From: Vombatus ursinus
Lineage: Eukaryota; Chordata; Mammalia; Diprotodontia; Vombatidae
Assembly (NCBI RefSeq): GCF_900497805.2
Contig: NW_020954615.1
Span: 9,446,163 to 9,510,162, forward strand
DNA length: 64,000 nt
Direction of reading: 5' to 3'
Part shown: positions 11,860 through 21,870 of the stretch, in pieces
Layout of the letters: each line of letters begins with the position of its first letter
Numbering within the stretch: the first letter of the stretch is position 1
Made by a program: the position numbers and the translations under genes
Notes under the pieces: generated by a model
What the model was told of the DNA's origin: nothing
What the model saw: the letters and a program-made list of their open reading frames with translations, nothing else
Database searches by the model: none

Positions 11860-12130
11860 AAATTGCAGAATGGACAAAAAAAATATTGCATATGAATATA
11901 ATGGAATCCCATTTTGCCGGAGGAAATAATAAGATTGTTTCAAAGAAACCTGATAAGACTCATATGAACTTTAAAAGAACGAAGCAAGCAGAACCAGAAT
12001 AATGGATACTATAAGAACAAAATTGTGAAAACAAATAATGTTGAAAGACTTAGGACCTTTCATAAGTGAAATGGCCAACCACATTTTCAAGGGAATAGTG
12101 ATAGGAATTTTATCCACTTCCTGAGAAGGT
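11860..12130 (+). mobile_element. L1 LINE 3' fragment (old)
   Basis: It aligns by eye to the end of marsupial L1 ORF2: 'tgcatatgaatataatggaa', 'tcccattttgccggaggaaa', 'gaaacctgataagactcata', 'tgaactttaaaagaacgaag' and 'cagaaccagaataatggata'. The many changes suggest an old copy. The adjoining 11760-11860 may be more of it. Confidence 0.6.
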
Positions 12131-12215
12131 CAAGAATTATTTTTTAAATGGACAAAATTATTTCTTTAATGAACAAAAAGTAATCTCTAGTATATATAAA
12201 GTGTATTATCTTCAT

Positions 12216-12443
12216 CAGTGGATCCTAAAGAATGGTCCAGAGATGCTTGGGCATCCCCAAAACTATGTCAGAAGTCCTTGAGGTCAAAACTATTTCAAAT
12301 TGCTACTAAGGTACTTTAATCTTTAATCTAATATTGATATTAATATCAATAGACATAACCCACAAAAACAAATTATTGGGGAGGATTATCAATAAGAATG
12401 CCAAGGGGTCCTAAGAAAGAAAAGAAAAGTTTGAGACCCACTG
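12216..12443. mobile_element. hAT-type non-autonomous DNA transposon (Tip100/Zaphod-like)
   Basis: It starts CAGTGGATCCTAAAG and ends TTTGAGACCCACTG. These are imperfect terminal inverted repeats of the classic mammalian hAT type (CAGTGGTTCTCAAA). Next to the left end are 'gaatggtccagagatgcttg' and 'aggtcaaaactatttc', and near the right end 'aatagacataacccacaaaa', all typical of mammalian Tip100-like elements. The length is 228 bp with no transposase. The 8 bp flanks ATCTTCAT and TCTTAGAA do not give a clean duplication. Confidence 0.75.
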
Positions 12444-12626
12444 TCTTAGAAGATATCAGGATGGAAATGGGAGTGGGTCCTCTTGTCAGAAGAATATAAT
12501 CTCCTTTGAGGCAGGAAATATTTTTTGTTGTTGAGGTTATTGTTTTTATCTTTGTCTCCTCAGAGTATATCACTGTGAATGGCTCATAATGGTCAATTAA
12601 CAAATGTTCATGTAATGAATTCATGA

Positions 12627-12696
12627 ATTGTATACATATATGCAAGAGTACGTATGCATATGTGCATATATATGCATATATGCGTGTACATATCCA
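12627..12696. repeat. Degenerate (ATGCATAT)n microsatellite
   Basis: Alternating purine-pyrimidine units built on TATGCATA. No gene signal. Confidence 0.75.
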
Positions 12697-12699
12697 TTT

Positions 12700-13575
12700 T
12701 AGAGGGTTATTCTGAAATGAATTATGAATTTATCCTCATTTGATGTCATGGGGCTGGGAGGAATACAGTAGGTCAACTATGCTGTGACCATATGTAAAAT
12801 TATCAGATTTAGGCTAACTTTTACTCACTAGAATATAAATTAGTGTTTTATTTTGCTTTGGGGATGATGAGCCTTTGTATACATCTTAGCTAAGGGAGCT
12901 TCGACATTGTTACAGATGGTGATTTACCCCTGAGGGGTAGACATAATTCTTTTATCTGGTCCTCACATGATAGGTCACTGTGCCTATGTGCTAATATGAA
13001 AGACAGAAGTAGAGTTCTTGTCTTTATAACATTTTCCTCATTTTAAATAGCATTAAAAAAACAACCATCACTTTGATTACTTCCATAGTTCTTAAAGGTT
13101 ATTACACAGTGCTTAGCATCTGATTATGTGGATTTAAGAGATGAGAGAGATGAAGTCAGGCAGAAAACCTGGCACATAGATACAGAAAGATGATTTGGTT
13201 CCAAAGATGTTGATTGAAGCAAATGGAAGATCATGTTAACTGGTGATTAAATTAGAAAGCCGACAGGCAGGTTTCAAGTATAACTACCTCGGCACTATCT
13301 TCCCATTGGCATTCTCAGTGGGTATTTAGATAAGATGAAGAAATTCATTTGAAAGGTAAATGAGGGTAATAGAAAAATATTGCTGTCTCCAAATTATTCT
13401 ACTCCCTATATTTTTGAAGGGGTAGAGAAAGACAGGGGATATACAGAGGTAAAGAGGAGACATTTATACAGAGAACATTTGGCATGAAAGATCTACCTGA
13501 GGTAGATGAATTCCAAAATATACAGGGATTTGTATCAGGAAGAAAGCTATTTTGATGAAATAGAGATAAAATGCA
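12700..13575. other. Unassigned low-copy DNA
   Basis: No recognisable gene or repeat apart from scattered AT-rich patches. Confidence 0.45.
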
Positions 13576-13660
13576 ATCCGATTGAATGTAAGCTCCTCAA
13601 GGGCAGGGATTGTTTTACTTCTGTTTCTGTATCTCTAGGCCTAGTTCAGTGTTTTGTATA
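13576..13660 (+). mobile_element. L2 LINE 3' end fragment, abutting another repeat
   Basis: 'gaatgtaagctcctcaaggg', 'cagggattgttttacttctg' and 'ctaggcctagttcagtg' are a clean L2 3' UTR. It ends before the expected 'cacatagtaggtgc..' tail, where the unclassified repeat copy A begins, so the L2 was probably interrupted. Confidence 0.75.
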
Positions 13661-13664
13661 TTTT

Positions 13665-14197
13665 TGTTGTTTGTCCTTCAATTTCCAAGAGGATCAATGA
13701 CATCACAGGGTGACATGATGACTTGTACATGAATTAGATTTAAGTGAGGCAGAGTTGCAGTCAGCAGACTTACTCTCTTCCAGAGTCATTAAAGTCTATT
13801 GGCGAGGCAAGAGTCAGGATGACTGGTGATGACTCAGGCTGCAGTGGATTACTTCGGCATCTTCAATGTCTGAACAAGTTAAGTGCTCCATGACACCTGC
13901 TTTGGCAGGCTTCATGGCCATGGGACCAAATGGTTCTCATTCACCTGTTCTTTGGGGGGAAGTCTTCACATGCTTGGGGGTAAATATCACCCAACTCACA
14001 GATGGGTGTGAGGATGTCAGTTACCCTCATCCCATTTTATCCCATCAAGACAGTTTTAACAGGCTGTGGCTGCTACCCAGTGTATATCTTCTTAGAGACA
14101 CAGATGAGAGTTGGGTGACCAGGTGGATACCAAAATAGATGAATAGCCTTGAAAAGGGCTCAGCAAGCCCTCACATCAGAGGTGTTTGTCCTCCCTT
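13665..14197 (+). repeat. Unclassified 0.53 kb interspersed repeat, copy A
   Basis: It aligns over its whole length with 41015-41540. Shared blocks include 'tccttc-att-tc-aagagga', 'aatgacatcaca-ggtga', 'aagtgaggcagag-tgca', 'aagtcaggat/acaactggtgatg', 'ggcttcatggccat-gga', 'gagagttgggtga' and 'ggaaagggctcag-aagcc'. Both ends coincide, so the element has defined termini and was dispersed as a unit. No coding potential, terminal inverted repeat or A-tail is evident. I know the type from marsupials but cannot assign a class. Confidence 0.75.
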
Positions 14198-14267
14198 AAC
14201 AACCCATAAATTCAAGTGTATTAAGTAGTATTTAATCAATACTTATCAGTTTATATTTAATGGTTAT

Positions 14268-14380
14268 CTCCCACCTCAATTGATTATAAGTTTCTTGAGG
14301 GCAGAGACTACCAGGACCTAGTATTTTTTTTTCCTATTACAAAGAAAGTGCTTGATAAATGTTTATTGATTTTATTGAAA
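14268..14380 (+). mobile_element. L2 LINE 3' terminal fragment
   Basis: 'gattataagtttcttgaggg', 'cagagactaccaggacctag' and 'gtgcttgataaatgtttatt' then GATTTTATTGA form an L2 3' UTR with its TGATT-type tail. It could be the severed end of the L2 at 13576-13660, but the overlap of both pieces in 'aagctcctcaagggcaggga' argues for separate copies. Confidence 0.7.
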
Positions 14381-15035
14381 TGTTGATAGATTTAGTTCAG
14401 CTCATAGCCAACAATAAGAGATGGTCCAAAGGCTTCATTGGAGAAGTAGCTTGTAGAAGTTGGAAAAGAAGAGACAGCATCATAAAAAATTTCAATCTTC
14501 TGAGAATATTACAGGAAATCTGCAAGAATCTCTTGAAGAAACTGAAATCCCAAAGGAGGTGATGTGTATTACATAAGATTCTGCACCTAGCCAGAATGTT
14601 CTAGTGAAGCCTTTGGCTAATGGGATCTAAATGCTATGGACAGAAACTAACCTGGAATAGAGAGGAAATATCACATTTTGAAGAAAACAAGAAGGGCTAT
14701 TGCCCTTTGTTCATGTTTGGAAGTTCTACCTATCTAGTTGGCTATTGCATTATATTATTACATATTATATATGCATAATGATAGTCTAGTTAAATGAAAA
14801 AATCATTTTCTATCTGCTAGGAAGTATAATTAAGTTTTATTCAGTTACATTTATGTAAATATTCCTTTCATATTTTTATAGAGTTGTCATCACTTGATTA
14901 ATATATTTATTTCATATAGATGATTAAAATATAGTTAATAACTATTAAAGGTACAAATTGTGAGAAAAAGGATTATTGAATCTAGTTGTCATGGTAATAA
15001 TTATTATGCACCATGTTTTCCAAATACACTCATAC
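14381..15035. other. Unassigned DNA
   Basis: No confident gene or repeat. The 67-codon frame at 14359-14562 begins inside the L2 tail and is not supported as a gene. AT-rich from 14740. Confidence 0.45.
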
Positions 15036-15037
15036 AT

Positions 15038-15095
15038 AGACATATACACATTTGCATATATATTATATATATACTTGTGTATGTGCACATATGTG
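15038..15095. repeat. AT-rich dinucleotide/tetranucleotide repeat
   Basis: Degenerate (ACATAT)/(TATA)/(GTATGTGC) stretch. Confidence 0.65.
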
Positions 15096-15129
15096 TCCAA
15101 ACATGTTCTCCTCTTTGAATTGTCATGTG

Positions 15130-15285
15130 AAATATTAGAAATATTTTGTCCCTATTTTACAAAGGAGAAATCTGAGGGTCTGAGATCTGTGGAAAGTTGC
15201 CTGTGGTCACACAGTGTGGAACGATCTGAGTCAGGATTTGATGCCAGATCTTACTGGGTGTTATGTCCAGTTTTCTTTCATCTGG
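15130..15285 (-). mobile_element. MIR-type SINE fragment
   Basis: 'tgtccctattttacaaagga', 'gaaatctgagggtctgagat', 'gttgcctgtggtcacacagt' and 'gagtcaggatttgatgccag' are the reverse-complemented MIR core and tRNA part. Confidence 0.7.
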
Positions 15286-15344
15286 ATCTCAATGCTCACA
15301 ATGAAATTTGAGCCTCAGAGCTATAGCATTCTCCACCTGGAAGA

Positions 15345-15570
15345 AGGTCTGCTGGGTGGCACAATGGATAGAGCTCTGGGCTTGGAGTAAAACAAGAATG
15401 GATTGCAAATTAAGCCTCAGACATTTATTAGTTGTTTGACCCTGGGCAAGACACTTAACCTCTGCCTCAGTTTTCTCAATCCTAACATGGGGATAATAAC
15501 AGCACCTACCTCCCAAGGTATGAAGAGAATAAAATGAATTCATATTTTAAAACACTATGTAAAGTTTCAC
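15345..15570 (+). mobile_element. MAR1/MIR-type CORE-SINE, near full length
   Basis: The head is 'ctgggtggcacaatggatag' and 'agctctgggcttggagt'. The middle is 'cctcagacatttattagttg', 'accctgggcaagacacttaa' and 'cctctgcctcagttttctca'. The core is 'gggataataacagcacctac'. The head resembles the GGTGGCACAGTGGATAGAGC head of the younger SINEs. Confidence 0.85.
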
Positions 15571-15754
15571 TTATAATATAAAATTTATTATTTATATTTA
15601 TTACATTATATCATTTATGTAATATAAATGATAAATTATATCTCATCATTATTATTACTAGGAAGAACTTCTGAAAAAAAGATCTCTGCCAAAGAAAAGA
15701 GGGACTTTAAATATAGTGAGTGCTCACAGAGAAATAGGAAACTTATACAACATC

Positions 15755-15935
15755 CCAATATTTCTCTCTGCCTTCCCTATCCACATAAGTTGCTATAAGA
15801 AGTCCAAACTCCTTAGTTAGGTGTTCAAGACTTTCTATAATCATCCTCCCACTTACTTTTTTTCAACCCAATTCACTACTATTCTCCTAAATAAAAGAAG
15901 CATTCTCCAGTAGAATGTAAGGTCTTTGCAGATAG

Positions 15936-15937
<2 letters not shown>
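15755..15937 (+). mobile_element. L2-type LINE 3' fragment
   Basis: 'gaagtccaaactccttagtt', 'aggtgttcaagactttctat', 'aatcatcctcccacttactt' and 'agtagaatgtaaggtctttg' follow the L2 order from late ORF to 3' UTR. It stops at the (TG)n array. Confidence 0.65.

Positions 15938-15938
<1 letters not shown>

Positions 15939-15974
<36 letters not shown>
15939..15974. repeat. (TG)n microsatellite
   Basis: About 18 uninterrupted TG units at the broken end of an L2. Confidence 0.97.
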
Positions 15975-15976
<2 letters not shown>

Positions 15977-16044
15977 TTTGTGTACCTGAGGTACCATGTC
16001 CAATCATTTGCACAGTAGCAAACTTTGTTAAATTGTATGTGTTG

Positions 16045-16170
16045 AATTTCATTTTGCCATTTTAAAGATGAGGAATCTGAGTTCATAATGGTGAAACCAC
16101 AGGCCCATAATCACAGGATAAGTTAGTTTTTGGGTTAGTACTAGAAATGATGTATTGATTATGCCAGACC
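16045..16170 (-). mobile_element. MIR-type SINE fragment
   Basis: 'ttttgccattttaaagatga', 'ggaatctgagttcataatgg' and 'ggcccataatcacaggataa' form a degraded minus-strand MIR core. Confidence 0.55.
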
Positions 16171-16399
16171 AGAAGTATTGTCCCAAGATCAGTAGTTCTC
16201 AAAGTATATTCTGTACTCTACAAATATAGATGTTTCTAACATATCATTGGACTTAAACTTGCAATTATATGTGAGTTTCCCAACTCTCCAATAATGTTTT
16301 CATACTTAGATATTCAGTTTGCTGTTATCTCATAGCAATGAATAATTTTGTTACATAAGCAAAAGCTTTTGCGAACTAATGTACAATGAATGGATGATT

Positions 16400-16512
16400 G
16401 AAAAGGTCTTTAATAAGATCTCACTAAGCACTGGGGATCAAAAAAAGAAAATTAATGGTTCCTTCTCTCAAGCAAGTTACACTCTGGTTGGGGAAGACAG
16501 ACTGTATCAGAA
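16400..16512 (-). mobile_element. L2 LINE 3' fragment
   Basis: 'ctcactaagcactggggatc', 'ggttccttctctcaagcaag' and 'ttacactctggttggggaag' match the reverse-complemented L2 3' UTR. Confidence 0.65.
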
Positions 16513-16774
16513 GGTTCACCTGTAGGGCCAATGTAAAGGCCTGAAATTCCTAAGGGTACAGTAATGGGTCATAGCTCAAGGCCCAGGAACTGTAAGGATG
16601 TATAAACATGTCATACAGTAGTGCCTGGGTAGCTGGTGGGTGTAGTTCCAGGGCAGATGATAAGACCTGGATGTCCCCCATCTTACTGTTATTAACACAT
16701 TTGGTGACTTCCAGATGAATCAAAGCAGTATGAGTGCTATACTTCAAAAGAAAGTAATATTAAAACACAGTAAC

Positions 16775-16990
16775 ATGTATATAGAGAATCTTTAGGTTCA
16801 TCAAACACTTTTCTCCTCCCAACAACACTGGTAAACAATGCAATCATTTTTACAACCATTTAGTAGCTGCAGAAACAGAAACCTGGAGACTTGATATTAT
16901 GCCCAAGGTCACATGCTCCATAAGAAAAAGCTAGAGTTTGAACTGAGTTTTCTTTATTATACTCTCAAGGCTAATTCATTCCTTTAGATT
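16775..16990 (-). mobile_element. MIR-type SINE (degraded)
   Basis: 'ctcccaacaacactggtaaa', 'gctgcagaaacagaaacctg', 'atgcccaaggtcacatgctc' and 'gctagagtttgaactgagtt' keep the MIR order on the minus strand, with many changes. Confidence 0.6.
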
Positions 16991-17029
16991 GATTCTCCAA
17001 CACAATGCTTTTTGTTTCCTGACAAAAAA

Positions 17030-17560
17030 ATGAGAGCACACTTTCATTGATTTATTAATGCAAGAGTCCATTATATGAACATCTGGATATGAAAACAATT
17101 CTTGAATCTCTATGAGAGCTGTGCAGTTATGCCAATCTTTGCACATCTCAATTACTGTCTGACAGGAGGATAAAGTGACACGAAGTTGGAAGTTTATGAA
17201 AGTTCACTTCTTGTGGCCAACTAGGAGATGAATCTTACACACGTCTAACCTCTTCACATATTTGACATCGATTGAGAAAGTGAGAGACTGTAGGATTATG
17301 CTGACAGTGAATAGACTAAATCACTGAAAACTTGGAAGGTAAACAGCAATGCCATGACCATAAAGCATTGTCTCCATTTAGAACATTTACTGTCAGTGGA
17401 GTCTTTTAATTATCCTCTTCATAAATCATCTTTTAAAAACATGCCACAGTGGTGAAATGCGAATAACACCTCTCTTGCTGATTAGCTTTGAATTGGAAAC
17501 CATATCCCTCAATCCAAAATATACACTAGAGAAGATGGATACCCCTCAGCATGAACTCAT
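17030..17560. other. Repeat-free block, possible conserved non-coding DNA
   Basis: About 530 bp without any repeat family I recognise, between SINEs. Base composition is even, with short AT-rich words such as 'gatttattaatgcaagagtc' and 'gctgattagctttgaattgg' that look like homeodomain-type sites. This is a guess from texture only. Confidence 0.3.
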
Positions 17561-17629
17561 GTAGACCTCTCTCAGACAAGGTAACTTCTCCTTTCTCACT
17601 TCCATCTTTGCCTAAGATAGTCTAAGGAA

Positions 17630-17905
17630 GAAGGAAAGACACAAGCATTTATTAAGCCCCAACCACGTGCTATGCACTGTGCTAAGTGCTTTTACAAATG
17701 CTATCTTACTTCTTCTTCACAACAACCCTGGGAGGTAAGTGCTATTAATATCTTCATTTTTCAGTTGAGCAAAGTGAACGAATAGAAGTTAAGTGACTTA
17801 CTCAAGGTCACATAGCCAGCAGATATCTCAGGTCAGATTTGGATTCAGGTTTTCCTGATTCCATGCCCAATATTCTAACCATTGTGCCACCTACTGCCTG
17901 GAGGT
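17630..17905 (-). mobile_element. MIR/MAR1-type SINE, near full length
   Basis: 'catttattaagccccaacca', 'ctgtgctaagtgcttttaca', 'aacaaccctgggaggtaagt', 'ggtcacatagccagcagata' and 'ccattgtgccacctactgcc' give tail, core and tRNA head on the minus strand. Confidence 0.85.
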
Positions 17906-17940
17906 GAGTCAGGAGAACACCAACAGTCTCATTATCTAGC

Positions 17941-18127
17941 TAGGCATAGGGAACCTGTGGCTTTGAGGCCACATGTGACCTTCTAGACCCTCAAGTGTGG
18001 TCCTTTGACTGAATCCAAATCACCCTAAGGGGATTTGTTCTATAAAGTTTGGATTCGGTCAAAGGGACACACTTGAGGACGGAGAGGGTCACATGTGGCC
18101 TTGAGGTCGCAGTTCCCCCTGACCCTG
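17941..18127. mobile_element. hAT-like MITE with long inverted repeats
   Basis: The left arm, 17941 to about 18018, runs from TAGGCATAGGGAACCTGTGG to 'gactgaatccaaa'. The right arm, about 18047-18127, is its reverse complement with a modest number of mismatches: 'tttggattcggtcaaaggga' to 'agttccccctgaccctg'. Only about 28 bp separate them, and these are also partly complementary. The element is thus nearly one 187 bp palindrome with CAGGG/CCCTG-type ends. The flanks TATCTAGC and ATTCTAGT share TCTAG, consistent with an aged 8 bp hAT duplication. No transposase. Confidence 0.8.
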
Positions 18128-18155
18128 ATTCTAGTTAGATGGTGTGGAGGTTAAA

Positions 18156-18207
18156 CATATATATATATATATATATATAATATTTATATATACACATACA
18201 TACATAT

Positions 18208-18238
<31 letters not shown>

Positions 18239-18244
18239 TATATT
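18156..18244. repeat. Compound (TA)n-(CATA)n-(CA)n microsatellite
   Basis: Three adjoining runs: about 11 TA units, then CATA units, then about 9 CA units, ending in ATAT. It lies 29 bp beyond the MITE. Confidence 0.95.
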
Positions 18245-19740
18245 CTGTCTTTGGGTGGGCTGCACTGTTGGTCTGCCCAGTACTGGCTAAATGATTAGAA
18301 TGTTCCAATGCATATCTGACTGCCTGCATCCCTAGCTTCTTCTATGGTGTCTGGAAAATTGTAGGTGATTAAGGTTCAGGTTCAGAGCCAGCTGAACTGA
18401 ATAAAAGTGCCACTTCCAAGATGGCAGGAGTGAAGAGGAGGTCTGCTGAATCCCTTTGGCACTGTGTATCCTTCAATAAACATCTCTAGCTTTGGACGTT
18501 GATGATGTAAGTCACTTCTAACAACTTGCAATTCAAACTAGGGCACTGATCAGCTACTGCACCAAAAAAAAGACAGTGCCTTTCTTGAATTTTCATTTTT
18601 ACTCTTAAGTACTCAAACATTCTCTCACTAACAATGAATTATACATTGTCCCCATTTCAGCCAATAATATAGCAGGCAAGCAATCATCAGTCATTTGGGT
18701 ACTCATATTTTCAAAACCTAAATAATTGTGAGTTAGAGATAAAAGTGGAAGAAAAAAACTGGAATCCAATTGCTGAGTATTCAAAAGCCCATTTTTATAA
18801 ATAATCTTCAGCTGATACTCTGTGTATATAAGCCACAGGATACCATAATTTCCAAGGAATTATATTCAAGAATCATGTAAAGGACAATGGAGAAACACAA
18901 GGTGACCTTGAACAGGCAGTGACAAAGAACCTTCTTACAGTTGCACAGACAAGGTATAAGAAAGCCATACGATTGAGTGCAAGAGAAAACTTACAGACAG
19001 CTATGGTGATCCATTGTATCCACACAATATGGATCTAATGATGAACATTAGAAGGTCTATGATACACTAGGCCCACCCCTAAAACATGGATAAGTGTCAT
19101 GGAGGATAAGAACACGTGTTGGAAGGAATAACCTAACCCATGTGATGACTCATCCATCACGCTGCTGACAAACATTTGAGCCAATAATTCCAGTGCAATC
19201 CCTACCATTTTATTGTTGTGATTATTAACTGGGAACAAAATTGTTTGTTCCACAACTTTCATCTGTTTTTATTTTCTTCAGTCACAACTCTCATAGAGGA
19301 TCTGGTAAAAAGTCAGATGGAAAGGAAGTAACCCAGTTTTCTGAACCATAAACCCATTTGTAGGTTCATTTGTATTAAATGAAGGGGATGACCCAGCCAG
19401 TTCTGCTAATGAGAGGATCTCCTGTGTGCCAGGGTGAATCTTGCCAATTTATTACAAGACACAAGCTTGTCTCAACTGAAGGCATATGGAAAGTAGTTAT
19501 TGATTTCAGGTGGTCCTCCCATTTGTCAAAAGCCACCAAATCACAACCCTGCTCCCCATTCACAAGTGGAAGGAGGTGTAGAATATGTTGCCTTGTCAAG
19601 GGTTACTATGATGAAGAATAAGTAGCACTGATATGCGTCTCGTTATTGTTTTTCCATGAACCTCTATTCCTCTGTTAGCTACCTAGCATCAAGAAAGCCC
19701 TTTCAAATATGCCATAATAAAACCTTATAAACATGTTTAT
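18245..19740. other. Unassigned low-copy DNA
   Basis: I recognise no repeat or gene. 'ctgaataaaagtgccacttc' and 'cttcaataaacatctctagc' at 18396-18493 contain AATAAA-type words but no other terminal structure. Overlapping frames on both strands at 19375-19621 have no recognisable domain. Confidence 0.4.
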
Positions 19741-19744
19741 CAAA

Positions 19745-19872
19745 ATAAATATGCATTAACCACATGCTGTGTGCCAGGCACTGTGATAGGTGCTAAGGAT
19801 ATGGAGACAAGAACAACTCAGTGCCTTATCTTAGGGAGATTGTATTTTATCCATGGAAACAAAACATTACAC
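19745..19872 (-). mobile_element. L2 LINE 3' fragment
   Basis: 'tgtgtgccaggcactgtgat', 'ggtgctaaggatatggagac' and 'agtgccttatcttagggaga' are the reverse complement of the L2 3' UTR. Confidence 0.7.
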
Positions 19873-19914
19873 ATGAATGATGGGATTAGATTTTTGTTTC
19901 CTTTTTATTTTTGT

Positions 19915-19992
19915 CTTTTCTTTGTAGCCACAGTATTTACCACAAGTGCCACCCCAAAGTTGCTGCTTAATAAATGCTTATTTACTTGACTC
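19915..19992 (+). mobile_element. L2 LINE 3' terminal fragment
   Basis: 'gccacagtatttaccacaag' and 'ttgctgcttaataaatgctt' with TTTACTTGACTCA form a plus-strand L2 end. It is head-to-head with the minus-strand copy just upstream. Confidence 0.5.
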
Positions 19993-20145
19993 AACTTGCT
20001 CTGGAGTCAGTAAAACCTAGGCTTGAATCTTATCTCAGACAGGTACTAGCTGTGTGACCTTAGTTAAGTTGCTTAATCTCTCTGACTCTGTTTCCTTGCC
20101 TGTAAAATAAGGGATTGAATTCAATAATCTTAAAGTTCACTTTCA
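19993..20145 (+). mobile_element. MIR/MAR1-type SINE, 5' half
   Basis: 'actagctgtgtgaccttagt', 'taagttgcttaatctctctg' and 'tgtttccttgcctgtaaaat' are the conserved tRNA-to-core section. The 3' part fades into unassigned DNA. Confidence 0.75.
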
Positions 20146-20269
20146 GTTTTCTGATTTTCCTCTTTTCAGTACCAAATGCCATAGCAAAAGTGAAGGAATC
20201 TGAGAAGGAAGCTTAGGAGAAGGAACTAGTCTAGAGTACGTATCACTGGTTCTGTCTACTACACAGACT

Positions 20270-20640
20270 CTACATTCCCTTACCCAATTCTGACCCTACA
20301 TCACCTTGATTCTTGCCTGACACTGCCACTGCTTGCCCTGGATTCTACTTTGACCCAATGTTCCCCAACACCTCTGCTCTTCACATCACTCCATATTGTC
20401 CTCCAAACCAACTTTCCTCAGACTTAACTGACCCCATCAAGATTTTATTCCCTCAAATCTCTTACACTATCTCTATAATTTGTCTCCAACTCCATACACA
20501 CACCCTTAGTTTCTCTGATCCCAACAAACTTTTATTTCTACCAATTTCCTGACACTTTCTCTGATTTTTCTCTGACCTTATATCACCCTTAGCTTTTCTG
20601 ATGCCTTAAAACTATGACTTTCCTACTTCTCTCTCTGAAA
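20270..20640. other. Pyrimidine-rich unassigned block
   Basis: The plus strand is C- and T-rich with recurring 'ctga' and 'cctc' words ('tctgaccctacatcaccttg', 'tttctctgaccttatatcac', 'ttctctgatcccaacaaact'). This loose internal repetition suggests an unrecognised degraded repeat. The 79-codon frame at 20313-20552 is a by-product of the composition. Confidence 0.4.
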
Positions 20641-20709
20641 TGATTCCTGGAATTGGGGATATTGGAGAAAAGTTTTAGACTTAGAAGGAAAGTTTAGGGA
20701 TTATCCAAG

Positions 20710-20721
20710 CCCCCCCCCCCC
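20710..20721. repeat. Homopolymer C run
   Basis: Twelve consecutive Cs, followed by a T run. Confidence 0.95.
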
Positions 20722-20860
20722 TTTTAATAAAAAGAGGCCTTGAGTCCAACACATAAAGCAAATGATGAAGTTGGGACTTGAATTCCAGGCCTTAATTTGT
20801 CACTACCTCTTCAAAATGCCCTCCTCCTCCAAAAAGCCAACCTGTGCTGTCTTGGGCACT

Positions 20861-20965
20861 ATCCATCCATCTATCTATCTATCTATCTATCTGTTTATCT
20901 ATCTATCTATCTAATTTATTTATTTATTTACTTTATCTATCTATTAATTAATTTATGTATTTATT
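20861..20965. repeat. (ATCT)n-(TTTA)n compound tetranucleotide repeat
   Basis: ATCC/ATCT units, an ATCT run with one GTTT interruption, then TTTA units fading into TTAATTAA and TTGATTGA words. Confidence 0.95.
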
Positions 20966-21392
20966 GATTGATTTATTGAATGAGTATGCACTAACTCCCA
21001 CCTTAGCCTATAATTGTGATTTGGATGTGACTAGAAATGAGGAAGGGGCATTCAATGAATGTCCCTAAATAATTACCCAATAAAATCATAAGAACTCATG
21101 CAGAAAAGTATGTATATAATAAATATACATAAATTCCAGAGGGGGCTAGTAGCTGTGAGCATCATAAAAAATGTCTCACTCATATATCTAGAAGGTATCA
21201 TAGGATACCTGAGCTTGAAATGAAACATGGATTTCAAGGATGCAGAGATGATCAAGGACCGCATTATAGCTAAGAAATATGACCTATGGAGTCTGAGAGA
21301 CAAGAGTAGAATGTGGAAGATAATAGTGATATAGCATATAGACATATTTGGCTGAACTGTAGAGAAAGAAGATCATGATATAATCAGTCTAG
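20966..21392. other. Unassigned DNA
   Basis: No recognised gene. It may include heavily diverged L2, since L2 follows directly on the same strand, but I cannot show it. Confidence 0.35.
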
Positions 21393-21394
21393 CA

Positions 21395-21870
21395 AGGTAG
21401 CCTGGCACTGGAGTGTCATGGTTCTTAAAACCAAAACAGAAGAATATTCATTTTATTAAAAACTAATGAGCTACCAGATGATATTGAGCAGGACAATGGT
21501 GTAATGAAACCTATAGACTAGGAACATCAAGCTATGTAGAGGATAGATTTGAAAAGTGGGACTTAAGGCAGTAAGACCAATTAGGAGGTTAGTCAATGTT
21601 CCAGGAAAGAGATGAGGAGGACCTGAACTTTAGTTGTGTCTGCAAGAATTCAGAGAAGGGAATGGTTGTGAAATATGTTTTCGAGATTCGATCAATACAA
21701 CTCAGCAACTGAATGCGCATGATGTTGGGGGAAGAGGTAACAAGGTAGAGTGAAGAATCAAGAATGACTACAACACTGCAAACTGGGTGGATCGGAATGA
21801 GGTTGACGCCCTCAATAGAAAGGGGAGAGTTTTAGAAAGGGGGGATTTGGGAAAAGGGGGAGCATTAACC
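21395..21870 (-). mobile_element. L2 LINE internal ORF2 fragment
   Basis: The plus strand shows 'gaccaattaggaggttagtc', 'ccaggaaagagatgaggagg', 'gaatcaagaatgactacaac' and 'gggtggatcggaatgaggtt'. This is the reverse complement of L2 ORF2 downstream of the RT core ('gtcatccttgattcc', 'caatagcctcctaactggtc'). Confidence 0.7.

Noticed and set aside
16190-16390. hAT element suggested by 'cagtagttctcaaagtatat'
   Set aside because: Only one possible terminal repeat was found. No matching inverted end or interior words.
18380-18500. Terminal-repeat-like end with AATAAA words
   Set aside because: Two AATAAA-like words occur, but no paired terminus, primer site or flanking duplication was seen, so no virus-like element is claimed.
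19035-19621. Possible transposase or other coding remnant across several frames
   Set aside because: No catalytic motif or conserved block could be recognised in any frame.
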